From an uncultured Paraglaciecola sp. (GTDB lineage: Bacteria; Pseudomonadota; Gammaproteobacteria; Enterobacterales; Alteromonadaceae), in assembly GCF_937123705.1 (NCBI RefSeq), contig NZ_CAKZKO010000010.1, positions 95,244-159,243 of the forward strand: 64,000 nt of DNA, written 5' to 3'. The first letter of the stretch is position 1. Each line of letters begins with the position of its first letter. Below, piece by piece: positions 19,937 through 28,308 of the stretch. A program made the translations under genes and the position numbers. The notes below the pieces were generated by a model. It had not been told where the DNA came from, searched no databases, and was given only the letters and a program-made list of their open reading frames with translations.

Positions 19937-21859
19937 TTATTGTAAAACATCTTCTGGGGCGGAAATATAACCTTGGTAGCCATCTGCCCTAAGAGACCTA
20001 AATTGCTGTAATTGCTCCTGATTTTCAATACCTGTAATAACCACGTCTATGTTTAAGCCTTTGGCAACATTAATCAAGGCGCGGCACATTTCGTTGCTTT
20101 GATTTACCTTCTCATAAAATGCAAAAGACTGATCGAGCTTAATATAGTGAGGTTGCAATTTTTGTAAATAGTCCAGAGAACCTATTTGACGCCCACATTG
20201 ATCAACCCCAATTTTTGCACCCGCAGCGCGGACTATCTCAGCAATATTTTGACAATGTTCAAATGAATTTATTAATGCCGACTCTGGTATTTCAAACAAC
20301 ATCTGCTGTGCATGTGTCGATTCTTGTAAAAATGTCGTCAGCCACTGGTGAAACTCAGGAGCTTGCAAACTATGCTGACTCAAGTTAATTGCAATTGGTT
20401 GATTTGTAAGAGCCAAAATATCTTTTTGTTTAATGGTCGCCAACAAACATTTATCAAGCTCGCTACCAAGGGACAGCAAATCAATAAAAGGCATAAATTC
20501 AGAGGCATTAACTACCTTGTCGTCAATACTAAGTCGGCAATATAATTCACGATGAATAATATCATCAGCTTGCATATCGGTGACGGTTTGCCATTGAAAG
20601 CTAAAATGACTGTTATTGATAGCATCAACGAGTTTAGTGCGCCATTGCTCTCTACTATATTTCTGTGGTTGTTGTGTATCTATCCAATGACTGATTTTTT
20701 CTTCTTTAAGGGCTTGTTGTAAGGCATTATCAGATTGAGATAACAAATCAGTGGGTTGCATATTGGCAATGCGCTGACTGATACCTAAGGCAAATTTACT
20801 ATTAGCCGTACAGCCTGCTTTAGTAATTTCCTGGTTAATTATTCTGATCAGGGTTTGTATATAGGTTTCAATTTGGTGATGCTCAGCTTTAGTCAACAAA
20901 AATGCAAATTCAGTACTGGCAATTCTAGCTATCACTCCCTCGGCAATACTCGGAAGTTCAGCCTGCATCCTTTCAGACAACACCTTTATAATTTGATCTC
21001 GCCCTTGATAACCATATTGACTATGAATATCTTCCAACCAATCGAATTTGGCCAAGATAAGCCCACCAAATCCTGGCTCATTTAGCCAATTATTAATTTG
21101 CGCAGATAAATACTGGCGGTTGGGCAAATGCGACACCTGATCTACAAGTTTATCGTCTTTGAGCTCACTAACTTCTTTATCGAGTGAGGTGAAAACTTGC
21201 TTTAGCTGGCCAGACATTGAATTAATTGCACCTACCACATCTTTTAATTCAGTGGTTGCGGGCATGTCTATATCGTGTCCGAATTTCCTCTGTCCCAATT
21301 CCTTTGCCTGTAACGCTATTTCATGTAGAGGATTTAAAATATGCTTAAGTCTGAACCTAAGTACAAAAATACTAATGATAAATAACAATGACAAAACCAT
21401 CAGAGTGTCGTTCATAATGCGCCACAGTTGTTGATATCCTAGTGCTGGGTGAGCTTCTATCTCAAGGGTCGCTAGCTGCATCCAACCAGAGGTAATAGTT
21501 GTTTGCTTTTTTTGTATGCCAAATATTTCTAAATCAATTAACCACTGTGGCACACCTTCAATAACAATGGGGTTTTCCCACGTCTGCTCTTTTCCATCTG
21601 CTAACCATTTTAAGGTGACTTTACGATAAAATCCTCCTTCAAAAATAACATTCACTAAAGTTTCAGCCGAGACCATATCGCCAGTCTGTAAATGGGGCTG
21701 CAACATTAACCCTAAAGACGTCATAGTATTGTTAAGATCAGACTCCATTTGATGACTCATAAAATCACGAGTCTGAGTAAACTGAAAATAAACTAAACTG
21801 GCCATTACGAGCAAAAAAAGTCCAAAGAGTAATGAGTTTACTTGTCGAAATAGGGTCAT
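19937..21859 (-). CDS. lapD: LapD-type c-di-GMP receptor (degenerate GGDEF-EAL)
   Basis: 640 residues: membrane helix about 7-26, periplasmic LapD/MoxY-type domain 27-147, second helix 150-168, HAMP 169-222, GGDEF-like 240-385, EAL-like 405-640. Both catalytic signatures are ruined: GGDEF reads ASTEF (314-318) and EAL reads ELY (438-440). This is what is expected of a receptor rather than an enzyme. In the known Lap system LapD binds c-di-GMP in its EAL domain and sequesters the periplasmic protease LapG, which lets the adhesin stay on the surface. Last gene of the Lap locus, 4 bp after lapG. Confidence 0.9.
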   Translation of the reverse strand: MTLFRQVNSLLFGLFLLVMASLVYFQFTQTRDFMSHQMESDLNNTMTSLGLMLQPHLQTGDMVSAETLVNVIFEGGFYRKVTLKWLADGKEQTWENPIVIEGVPQWLIDLEIFGIQKKQTTITSGWMQLATLEIEAHPALGYQQLWRIMNDTLMVLSLLFIISIFVLRFRLKHILNPLHEIALQAKELGQRKFGHDIDMPATTELKDVVGAINSMSGQLKQVFTSLDKEVSELKDDKLVDQVSHLPNRQYLSAQINNWLNEPGFGGLILAKFDWLEDIHSQYGYQGRDQIIKVLSERMQAELPSIAEGVIARIASTEFAFLLTKAEHHQIETYIQTLIRIINQEITKAGCTANSKFALGISQRIANMQPTDLLSQSDNALQQALKEEKISHWIDTQQPQKYSREQWRTKLVDAINNSHFSFQWQTVTDMQADDIIHRELYCRLSIDDKVVNASEFMPFIDLLSLGSELDKCLLATIKQKDILALTNQPIAINLSQHSLQAPEFHQWLTTFLQESTHAQQMLFEIPESALINSFEHCQNIAEIVRAAGAKIGVDQCGRQIGSLDYLQKLQPHYIKLDQSFAFYEKVNQSNEMCRALINVAKGLNIDVVITGIENQEQLQQFRSLRADGYQGYISAPEDVLQ

Positions 21860-21863
21860 GGCT

Positions 21864-22574
21864 TTAAAACTCCAGTTTCAGTTTGGGTTGTTTAAGTTTT
21901 GCGGTATTGATCCGCTGACGTAAATCCTGCCAACGCTTAAGACGTGTAGAATTCCCTGTAGGAACACTGCGTCCTCTACTTTTATTCAGCCATAACTGAC
22001 TGGCGTTAAAGCTATAAACAGGTAACAAGTCATTACGCTTAGTTGCAGGTTTTATTAGGCCGTCAATATTATCCAAAATAAGGGGGATAGATGCAGGCGT
22101 AGCGTAATAAGCAAGCACCATGTGATATTGATTGAGGTTAAGCGCTTTGACCATAGTGATCCTCATTTTTTCATCGGGCACGCCTAATTCCAACAACGTA
22201 AAATATTTAGCGATAGAATAATCTTCGCAATCCCCTCCGTTAACCCCAATAAATTCCACTGGGGTAGCCCAATAATTTTTAACCCCCCACAATTTAATAT
22301 CATCAATGAATCGGAACATATTGAAAAAACGATTCACTTTTTCTAATGCCTCGTTTTCTGATAACTCGGCATCTGTTTGCATCAAGTTAAGCCAAGCTAC
22401 GCCACGTTTAGCTGCGCGTTCTCCATAACTCTGTTTTAATGCAGACACTATTTTTGGCCCATCGAGTGCCGTTCTGGTATCAGCATTAAGCGCTGACAAA
22501 AACATCATGCCTAGGAATAATACGTGAACGGGCTTTTTTAATAACATCGCTGTTATAAAATGGTATGCCCTCAT
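21864..22574 (-). CDS. lapG: LapG-type periplasmic cysteine protease
   Basis: 236 residues with an N-terminal hydrophobic segment (export signal, about 10-30) and a bacterial transglutaminase-like cysteine protease domain. The triad is visible: Cys116 (GGDCEDYS), His151 (QYHMVLAYY), Asp168 (LILDNIDG). Known family members cut retention-module adhesins after a di-alanine and are calcium-dependent; the adhesin encoded 6 kb upstream has such a site. ATG 22574 follows AAGGAG. Located directly before lapD in the same direction, the standard pairing. Confidence 0.92.
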   Translation of the reverse strand: MRAYHFITAMLLKKPVHVLFLGMMFLSALNADTRTALDGPKIVSALKQSYGERAAKRGVAWLNLMQTDAELSENEALEKVNRFFNMFRFIDDIKLWGVKNYWATPVEFIGVNGGDCEDYSIAKYFTLLELGVPDEKMRITMVKALNLNQYHMVLAYYATPASIPLILDNIDGLIKPATKRNDLLPVYSFNASQLWLNKSRGRSVPTGNSTRLKRWQDLRQRINTAKLKQPKLKLEF

Positions 22575-22589
22575 ATTACTCCTTAATTA

Positions 22590-23228
22590 TCATTGAATTT
22601 CATCCACCGTATAAATTGTCCACATCATGTTATCGGTATTCACGGTCTGACTTAACTCGGCCACAATTCTACGATTTGCGGCATGGGCTGCTTCATTATC
22701 AGCAAAATCGGCTAGGCGCTCAAAGCCGTATCCTTTAAATGACACTCGCTCAGGAGCAATATTGAACTCATCAGTTAACATATCCACCACGGTTTTTGCT
22801 CGGTTATCTGATAATGTTTGATTGAGTTGGAGTCCTCCAACTTTGCTGGTATGCCCTTCAATGAGAACTTTTAATTGTTCATTTTTTACAAGAAAATCAG
22901 CCATTTCTTGAATTTTAGTTAAAGCTGATGCTGATAGCACATATGAATTATGGGCAAATTTAATGTCAACTTTATGGGGTTCAACATATGAGGTTTGGGT
23001 ACCACATCCATAGTTATCAATAATCGCTCCAAGCACAGTGTCTGCACATTTGTCTCGCGCTTCTATTACACCATCTCGGTCATGGTCATTTAGGTCTTTG
23101 AGCTGTTCTACACTGTCTTCTAGTTTAACAATACTATTGCCAGCACAAGCACTAAGTAAAAAAATGCTACATAGTAAGGTTGATAATCTTAAAACTGGGT
23201 AAACCTTGGTTTGTGTAATGTTATTCAT
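22590..23228 (-). CDS. OmpA-family lipoprotein of the Lap locus
   Basis: 212 residues from ATG 23228; earlier in-frame ATGs to 23252 lie within tolC and precede the AAGGAG box that serves this start. Lipoprotein signal with lipobox LSAC, a calcium-loop/TSP3-like segment (DHDRDGVIEARDKCAD) and a C-terminal OmpA peptidoglycan-binding domain (LIEGHTSKVGGLQLNQTLSDNRAKTV split across its core). The domain probably anchors the secretion machinery or outer membrane to peptidoglycan. OmpA-like genes are common between tolC and lapG in such loci. Overlaps tolC by 8 bp. Confidence 0.85.
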   Translation of the reverse strand: MNNITQTKVYPVLRLSTLLCSIFLLSACAGNSIVKLEDSVEQLKDLNDHDRDGVIEARDKCADTVLGAIIDNYGCGTQTSYVEPHKVDIKFAHNSYVLSASALTKIQEMADFLVKNEQLKVLIEGHTSKVGGLQLNQTLSDNRAKTVVDMLTDEFNIAPERVSFKGYGFERLADFADNEAAHAANRRIVAELSQTVNTDNMMWTIYTVDEIQ

Positions 23229-24627
23229 GATCATCTCCTTGCCCATATTCATGCTCTCCCTGCCATTTCTGCGAACGGGTCACACGCAATGATGCAAGTA
23301 ATTGACCTGTGACGTTTAATAGCCGGTATCTGGCGCCTAATTCGTCAAAGTTTGCATCTAAGTAGTCTTTACGCGCTTGGAACAATTCATTTTCTGTATC
23401 TAATAAGTCCAGTAAATTTCTCTGCCCTAGGGTAAATTGTTGTTGATAAGCCTGTTGGGTTTCTTTTGAGGTCACTACATGTTGTTGGATATATTGTTTT
23501 TGTAAACCGAGCATTTCATAGGCATTCCACGCCAAACCGAAACTTTCTGTCACTTCACGATGGGCGCGGTAGTTAATTTCTTGGGCTTCCGTTGTTTTAT
23601 AAGCAGCACTGCGCTCTAGAGCTATATCCTTACCACCTGAATAAAGGTTATAACGCATACGCAACATCACAGTGAGGTCGTTACGATAGCCGCCTACACT
23701 TATCCCATTTCTATTCAGTCCGTCTTCACCTGCTATATCATTATCTACATTCGCATCTAGCTCTAGGGATAGTTTAGGGTAATAATTAGCTTGCACCGAA
23801 CCACCATATGCACGGGCGGCATTGATATCTTGTCTAGCAGACTTAATGAGAGGGTGACGTTCTATAGCCGAAATGAGTCCGCTCGCACTGTCTTTCGGTA
23901 ACATATCGGCATCGGGTACCGGCATAACTAAATCAGATGGCGCGATGTTAGTTAAGCTAATAAACTCTGCTCGGGCATCTCTAAGATTGTTGCGGGCAGA
24001 AATTAAATTGGACTGAGCCCGGGCTAAACGCCCCGTTACTTGTGACAAGTCCGCAATACTTCCCATACCAGAATCTGTGCGTTCTTTAATCTGCTTGTAA
24101 ATTTGCTGATGTGAGGCGACATTTTTCTCAGACAATGTCACAAGCTGTTGATTTTTTAGATGATTTAAATAACCTTTGCTCACCGACAATGCCAGATCTT
24201 CAGCCGTGCTGATTAGCGCCCATTGCTCGGCACTCGCTTCGTACTTAGTGCGTTTTACTTCACTACTGGTAAACATACCATCAAACAACATTTGCCTTAG
24301 GCTGACACCAAATTCACCTCGTCTAAGCTCTGTTTCACCCTCGCTAAAACCTAAATCAGCGCGGCGATTACCTGGCGTATCTGTGTATTCGTACCCATAT
24401 CCAGCGGTAATATCCACAGTAGGTAAATACCCAGCAGAAGCCCGGTTCACGTCTTCCTCTTTCGATTTAAAACGGGCGAACGCCTGACGAATATCGGGAT
24501 GAGTGTCTAATGCTAGGGCAACGGTTTGCTCTAAACTTTGCGCATATAAATGCGTACCGCTTGTTGATGCTAAACATAAAGTATAAATCGCTGCCCTTAT
24601 GCCTTTAGTGAATAAACTCTTATTCAT
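23221..24627 (-). CDS. TolC-family outer-membrane channel of type I secretion (LapE-like)
   Basis: 468 residues with a signal peptide (to about Ala29) and the duplicated outer-membrane efflux protein architecture of long helices and short strands, typical motifs being ALDTHPDIRQA and the second-half NLYSGGKDIALERSA. It is the outer-membrane exit duct for the adhesin transporter encoded upstream. In one operon with the HlyD and ABC genes (39 bp gap to hlyD) and translationally coupled to the OmpA gene. Confidence 0.9.
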   Translation of the reverse strand: MNKSLFTKGIRAAIYTLCLASTSGTHLYAQSLEQTVALALDTHPDIRQAFARFKSKEEDVNRASAGYLPTVDITAGYGYEYTDTPGNRRADLGFSEGETELRRGEFGVSLRQMLFDGMFTSSEVKRTKYEASAEQWALISTAEDLALSVSKGYLNHLKNQQLVTLSEKNVASHQQIYKQIKERTDSGMGSIADLSQVTGRLARAQSNLISARNNLRDARAEFISLTNIAPSDLVMPVPDADMLPKDSASGLISAIERHPLIKSARQDINAARAYGGSVQANYYPKLSLELDANVDNDIAGEDGLNRNGISVGGYRNDLTVMLRMRYNLYSGGKDIALERSAAYKTTEAQEINYRAHREVTESFGLAWNAYEMLGLQKQYIQQHVVTSKETQQAYQQQFTLGQRNLLDLLDTENELFQARKDYLDANFDELGARYRLLNVTGQLLASLRVTRSQKWQGEHEYGQGDDHE

Positions 24628-24665
24628 AAAAATTCCAAATTTTGTTGTTTGGGTTTATTTACGCT

Positions 24666-26039
24666 CTAGCGCTCTCGAAGAGCGGCTTCATTAGCCCGTA
24701 AAAGCGGATTCAATATGTATTCTAAAATCGTTCTCTTGCCAGTGATGACGTCAACATTAGTCATCATGCCGGGTATAATGGGCATTTCTTCCTGATGTTT
24801 ATTTTTAATACTTGAAGCATCTGTACGCACGCGAATAACATAAAAACTATTACCTTCTTCGTCTTGAGTGGTATCGGCACTAATATGTTCAACCTTACCG
24901 GTTAGTCCCCCATAACGAGCAAAATCATAGGCAGTAATTTTAACAATTGCTGGCAGACCAGGATAAATAAAACCAATATCTCTAGGTTTTATTCTCGCCT
25001 CCACCATTAACCTATCTTCGGTTGGGACTATTTCAGCTATGGTTTCACCCGGTTTAACCACTCCACCTAAGGTATTAATATGTATAGTTTTAATGGTACC
25101 AACAACGGGTGACAATATTAGCGCTTTTGTGACTTTATCTTGAGCACTCACTTGTGATTCATTGATCCGTGAAAGCTTTGTTTGTAATTCATTTAGCTGA
25201 GCCCTTACTTCGGTGCGATAGGTTAATACTGTCTCGCGCCGGTTTAATATTGCTTCTTGCAGTGTGGACTTGGATTGTGGCGCCAGAAGACGCACTGCAT
25301 CAAGTTCACCTTTTAAGTCATTCACACTGCGCTCTAATTTAAACAATTCTATCTTAGATACGATCAGTTTTTCGGCTAGTGGGCGGGTTAATGCCAGCTC
25401 TTTTTGGGCTAGACGATAACTGACATTCAAAGTGTTTATTTTGGACTCGAGTTCGGTTATTTCTTGTTCCCGCTGCTTGATTTGTTGGCTCTGGATTGCC
25501 AGTTGATTAATTAAATTATCGAGTCGACCTGAGTACTCCTCTTGTTGCCGTTTAACCAAGAACTCGGCCGTTTTATTAAGATCATCAGGGTAGACAGGTG
25601 GTTGCTCGGTTATAACAATTTGCAGCTCCCAGTCATCATTGTCTCCCACTAAAATACTTGATAGTTCGGCTCTTAATCGGATTATATTTGCCCGTAAGCC
25701 ATCGACTTCCTGTTTTTGTTCGGCAAAATCAGAGCGAAAGCGAGTATCATCAATGCGCGCGATAGGCTGGTCTTTGACCACTTGCATACCTTCTTGCACA
25801 AACCATTGTTGCAACACGCCACCATCTAAACTCTGAATAACCTGTATTTGCGAAGAAGGGATAACCTTACCCATCCCAGAAGTCACTTGATCTAAGGCAG
25901 AAAAGTAGGCCCAAACAATAAAACTAACTAACAACCCTGCCATTGACCATATAATTAAGCGATGCAAACTAGGTACTTCGGTTAACATCGCCCCATACAC
26001 ATCATCGGCCATTTCTAAGTCTTTTTGGCTAACCTTCAT
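24666..26039 (-). CDS. HlyD-family membrane fusion protein (LapC-like)
   Basis: 457 residues: cytoplasmic N-terminus, one membrane helix (about 28-48), a lipoyl-like half (GMGKVIPSSQIQVIQSLDGG), a long coiled coil (about 130-300) and the second lipoyl/beta-barrel region (VKPGETIAEIVPTEDRLMVE, then IPGMMTNVDVITGKRTILEY). It bridges the inner-membrane ABC transporter and the TolC channel. The start overlaps the ABC gene stop (ATGA), so the two are made together. Confidence 0.93.
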   Translation of the reverse strand: MKVSQKDLEMADDVYGAMLTEVPSLHRLIIWSMAGLLVSFIVWAYFSALDQVTSGMGKVIPSSQIQVIQSLDGGVLQQWFVQEGMQVVKDQPIARIDDTRFRSDFAEQKQEVDGLRANIIRLRAELSSILVGDNDDWELQIVITEQPPVYPDDLNKTAEFLVKRQQEEYSGRLDNLINQLAIQSQQIKQREQEITELESKINTLNVSYRLAQKELALTRPLAEKLIVSKIELFKLERSVNDLKGELDAVRLLAPQSKSTLQEAILNRRETVLTYRTEVRAQLNELQTKLSRINESQVSAQDKVTKALILSPVVGTIKTIHINTLGGVVKPGETIAEIVPTEDRLMVEARIKPRDIGFIYPGLPAIVKITAYDFARYGGLTGKVEHISADTTQDEEGNSFYVIRVRTDASSIKNKHQEEMPIIPGMMTNVDVITGKRTILEYILNPLLRANEAALRER

Positions 26040-28210
26040 AAATTAACCACCGAATTGGCTTTACCATTTTTTAGTTTTTGCAAAACAACATCCTTAGGGC
26101 CATCTATTACTAACTTGCCTTTTTCTAAAACGATAATCCTATCTACTAGAGACAATAAGTCCATTTTGTGGGTGATTAATAATAAGGTTCTGTCGGTCGC
26201 TGTGGCACTAATTGATTTGATAAATTGTTGTTCGGCCCGCGCATCTAAACTGGCTGTGGGTTCATCTAATAGCAATATTTGTGGTGTATTTAAAATAGCT
26301 CGTGCGAGTGCAATCGATTGTCGCTGACCACGAGAGAGGGTGCTGCCATTTTCGCCAACTTGCAAATCAAGACCTTGGGTTTCATGATCAGTAAAGGTGT
26401 TGACTCCTGAAAGCTGCACGGCTCTGATAAGTTGATATTCAGTAACTTGCCGCGTGCCAAACAAGATGTTGTCACGAATAGTGCCATGAAACAGGGTGAT
26501 ATCTTGGGGCAAATAGCCAATATTTCGACGCAAATCACTTGGGTGTATTTGCTGGTGATTAAGACCGTCAAATCGCATACTGCCTACTGTAGGCTGGTAC
26601 AATCCCAGTAGTAACTTGGCTAAGGTGGTTTTGCCTGAACCGTTACGCCCTACTATGGCAATTTTCTCACCATTTTTAATATCGATAGACATAGTGTGCA
26701 AAGCACTAGTGGTTGCTTCTGGATAAGTAAAACTAACGCCTTCTGCACTGATATTGCCTGACAATTTAGGTCGGCTAGCGAGATGAGCCTTATCTTCAAA
26801 CTCACCTTCTTGCAGCATTAAACTATCGAGCTGTCGTAATGCACTGATGGTTTGATTGGAACGTGTCATTAAGCCTGCAAGTTTCGCCACGGGTGAAATG
26901 GCGCGGCCCGTTAGCATCACAGCAGCAATGATCCCGCCCATAGATATAAGGTTATCTGCGACACGATAAACACCTAACACAACCACGGCAACCACCGAAA
27001 TTTGCACCATAAAGCTGGAAAAATTGATAACTGAATTAGTGATCATTTTAGATTTAAGTAACCAGCTAGAGGTGTGTCCTATCATCTGTTGCCAAGCATT
27101 TTGTACTACACCCTCTGCGCCATTAGCTTTTATTGACTCAAGCGCTCCTAAACACTCGACGAGATGACCATGGCGTAAACTGGAAAATTTATTACTTTCT
27201 TCAATTGCGGCACGCAGTTTCGGTTGAGTGAAAGCCGTATAACCTATGATAAGCAAGGTAGCGACAATGGGAAATAAAACCAGATCACCTGCCACTAACC
27301 AAATGCAAAACATAAATAACAAAGCAAATGGCAAATCCACTAATGCGGTGATGGTAGCCGAGGAAAAAAACTCTCTTACATTATCAAATTCAGATATTTG
27401 TTTGGCCATACCGCCAATACTAGGCGCCCGTTTTTCAAGAGGGATACCCACAACTTTAGCGAAAAGTTTTGAAGAAACCTCTATATCGACTTTTTTCCCT
27501 GCTACATCAATTAAATAACCACGTAACTGCTTTAAGATAAAGTCAAAAATATAAGCCACACCCGCACCAATGGCTAACACCCATAAAGATTCAAACGCAA
27601 GGTTAGGTACAACTTTATCGTAAATATTCATCACAAAAAGCGGCGACACCAAGGTGAAAATATTTACCATTACAGAGGCAATAATTACGTCGCGGTAGAT
27701 AGGTGTGGCGTCTTTTATGTGTTGCCATAACCAGTGTTTTTTAGAGTCATTGATATGTACATCAAAATTTCTGTCACCTCGATACTGCTGCTTTATCAGA
27801 AATAAATAACCAACAAAATTTGATTCGAGCTGTTCAATCGAGAGCTGCTCTTCCCCCCCCGTTTCGGGCAAGGTAACAATTGCTTTATTTTCTTCGAGAT
27901 TGAGCTCTTGCAACACACAGGCTTGTTTGTCTTTGAGCATGAGGATGCAAGGTAACAACATAGAGGGTAATTCGTTTAACCCTTTACGAACTAATTTGGC
28001 ACTGAGTCCGGCGCGTGAAGCAGCTTGCGGGAGAAGTTCTGGTGTAAGGTAATTTGCAGTAAGCGGTAATCCCGCAGTTAACGCTTCAGCAGAACAGGGA
28101 TCACCAAAGTGCTCAGTCAACAATACTAGGCTGTCTAATAAAGGATCAGACGTTAAACGCTGCGAAGCGCTTATTGTCCATTCACTAGGAGATTGAGCTG
28201 AGGATTGCAC
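26036..28210 (-). CDS. Type I secretion ABC transporter (LapB-like)
   Basis: 724 residues from a GTG start. N-terminal C39-like domain (about 20-150) without the catalytic cysteine motif, as in transporters of RTX and Lap adhesins, which bind but do not cut the substrate. Then six membrane segments (about 165-450) and a nucleotide-binding domain with Walker A (GRNGSGKTTLAK), signature LSRGQRQSIALARA and Walker B (ILLLDEPTASLD). Exports the adhesin encoded just upstream. No strong ribosome-binding site is seen before the GTG, which lies about 35 bp after a 13-bp hairpin. Confidence 0.94.
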   Translation of the reverse strand: MQSSAQSPSEWTISASQRLTSDPLLDSLVLLTEHFGDPCSAEALTAGLPLTANYLTPELLPQAASRAGLSAKLVRKGLNELPSMLLPCILMLKDKQACVLQELNLEENKAIVTLPETGGEEQLSIEQLESNFVGYLFLIKQQYRGDRNFDVHINDSKKHWLWQHIKDATPIYRDVIIASVMVNIFTLVSPLFVMNIYDKVVPNLAFESLWVLAIGAGVAYIFDFILKQLRGYLIDVAGKKVDIEVSSKLFAKVVGIPLEKRAPSIGGMAKQISEFDNVREFFSSATITALVDLPFALLFMFCIWLVAGDLVLFPIVATLLIIGYTAFTQPKLRAAIEESNKFSSLRHGHLVECLGALESIKANGAEGVVQNAWQQMIGHTSSWLLKSKMITNSVINFSSFMVQISVVAVVVLGVYRVADNLISMGGIIAAVMLTGRAISPVAKLAGLMTRSNQTISALRQLDSLMLQEGEFEDKAHLASRPKLSGNISAEGVSFTYPEATTSALHTMSIDIKNGEKIAIVGRNGSGKTTLAKLLLGLYQPTVGSMRFDGLNHQQIHPSDLRRNIGYLPQDITLFHGTIRDNILFGTRQVTEYQLIRAVQLSGVNTFTDHETQGLDLQVGENGSTLSRGQRQSIALARAILNTPQILLLDEPTASLDARAEQQFIKSISATATDRTLLLITHKMDLLSLVDRIIVLEKGKLVIDGPKDVVLQKLKNGKANSVVNL

Positions 28211-28244
28211 TGAGTTTTAGATTCCTTACAACTGACACATCAAA

Positions 28245-28279
28245 CATAACACAGCCAACAAAAATATGGCTGTGTTATG
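28245..28279 (-). terminator. 13-bp perfect hairpin between adhesin and its secretion genes
   Basis: Perfect inverted repeat CATAACACAGCCA / TGGCTGTGTTATG with a 9-base loop, sitting in the 98-bp gap between the adhesin stop and the ABC transporter start. No T run follows on the minus strand, so it may act as a partial terminator or RNA-stability element that sets a high adhesin-to-transporter ratio. Confidence 0.6.
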
Positions 28280-28308
28280 GACACTACGGGTGAAGACTAA
28301 ATACTCTA

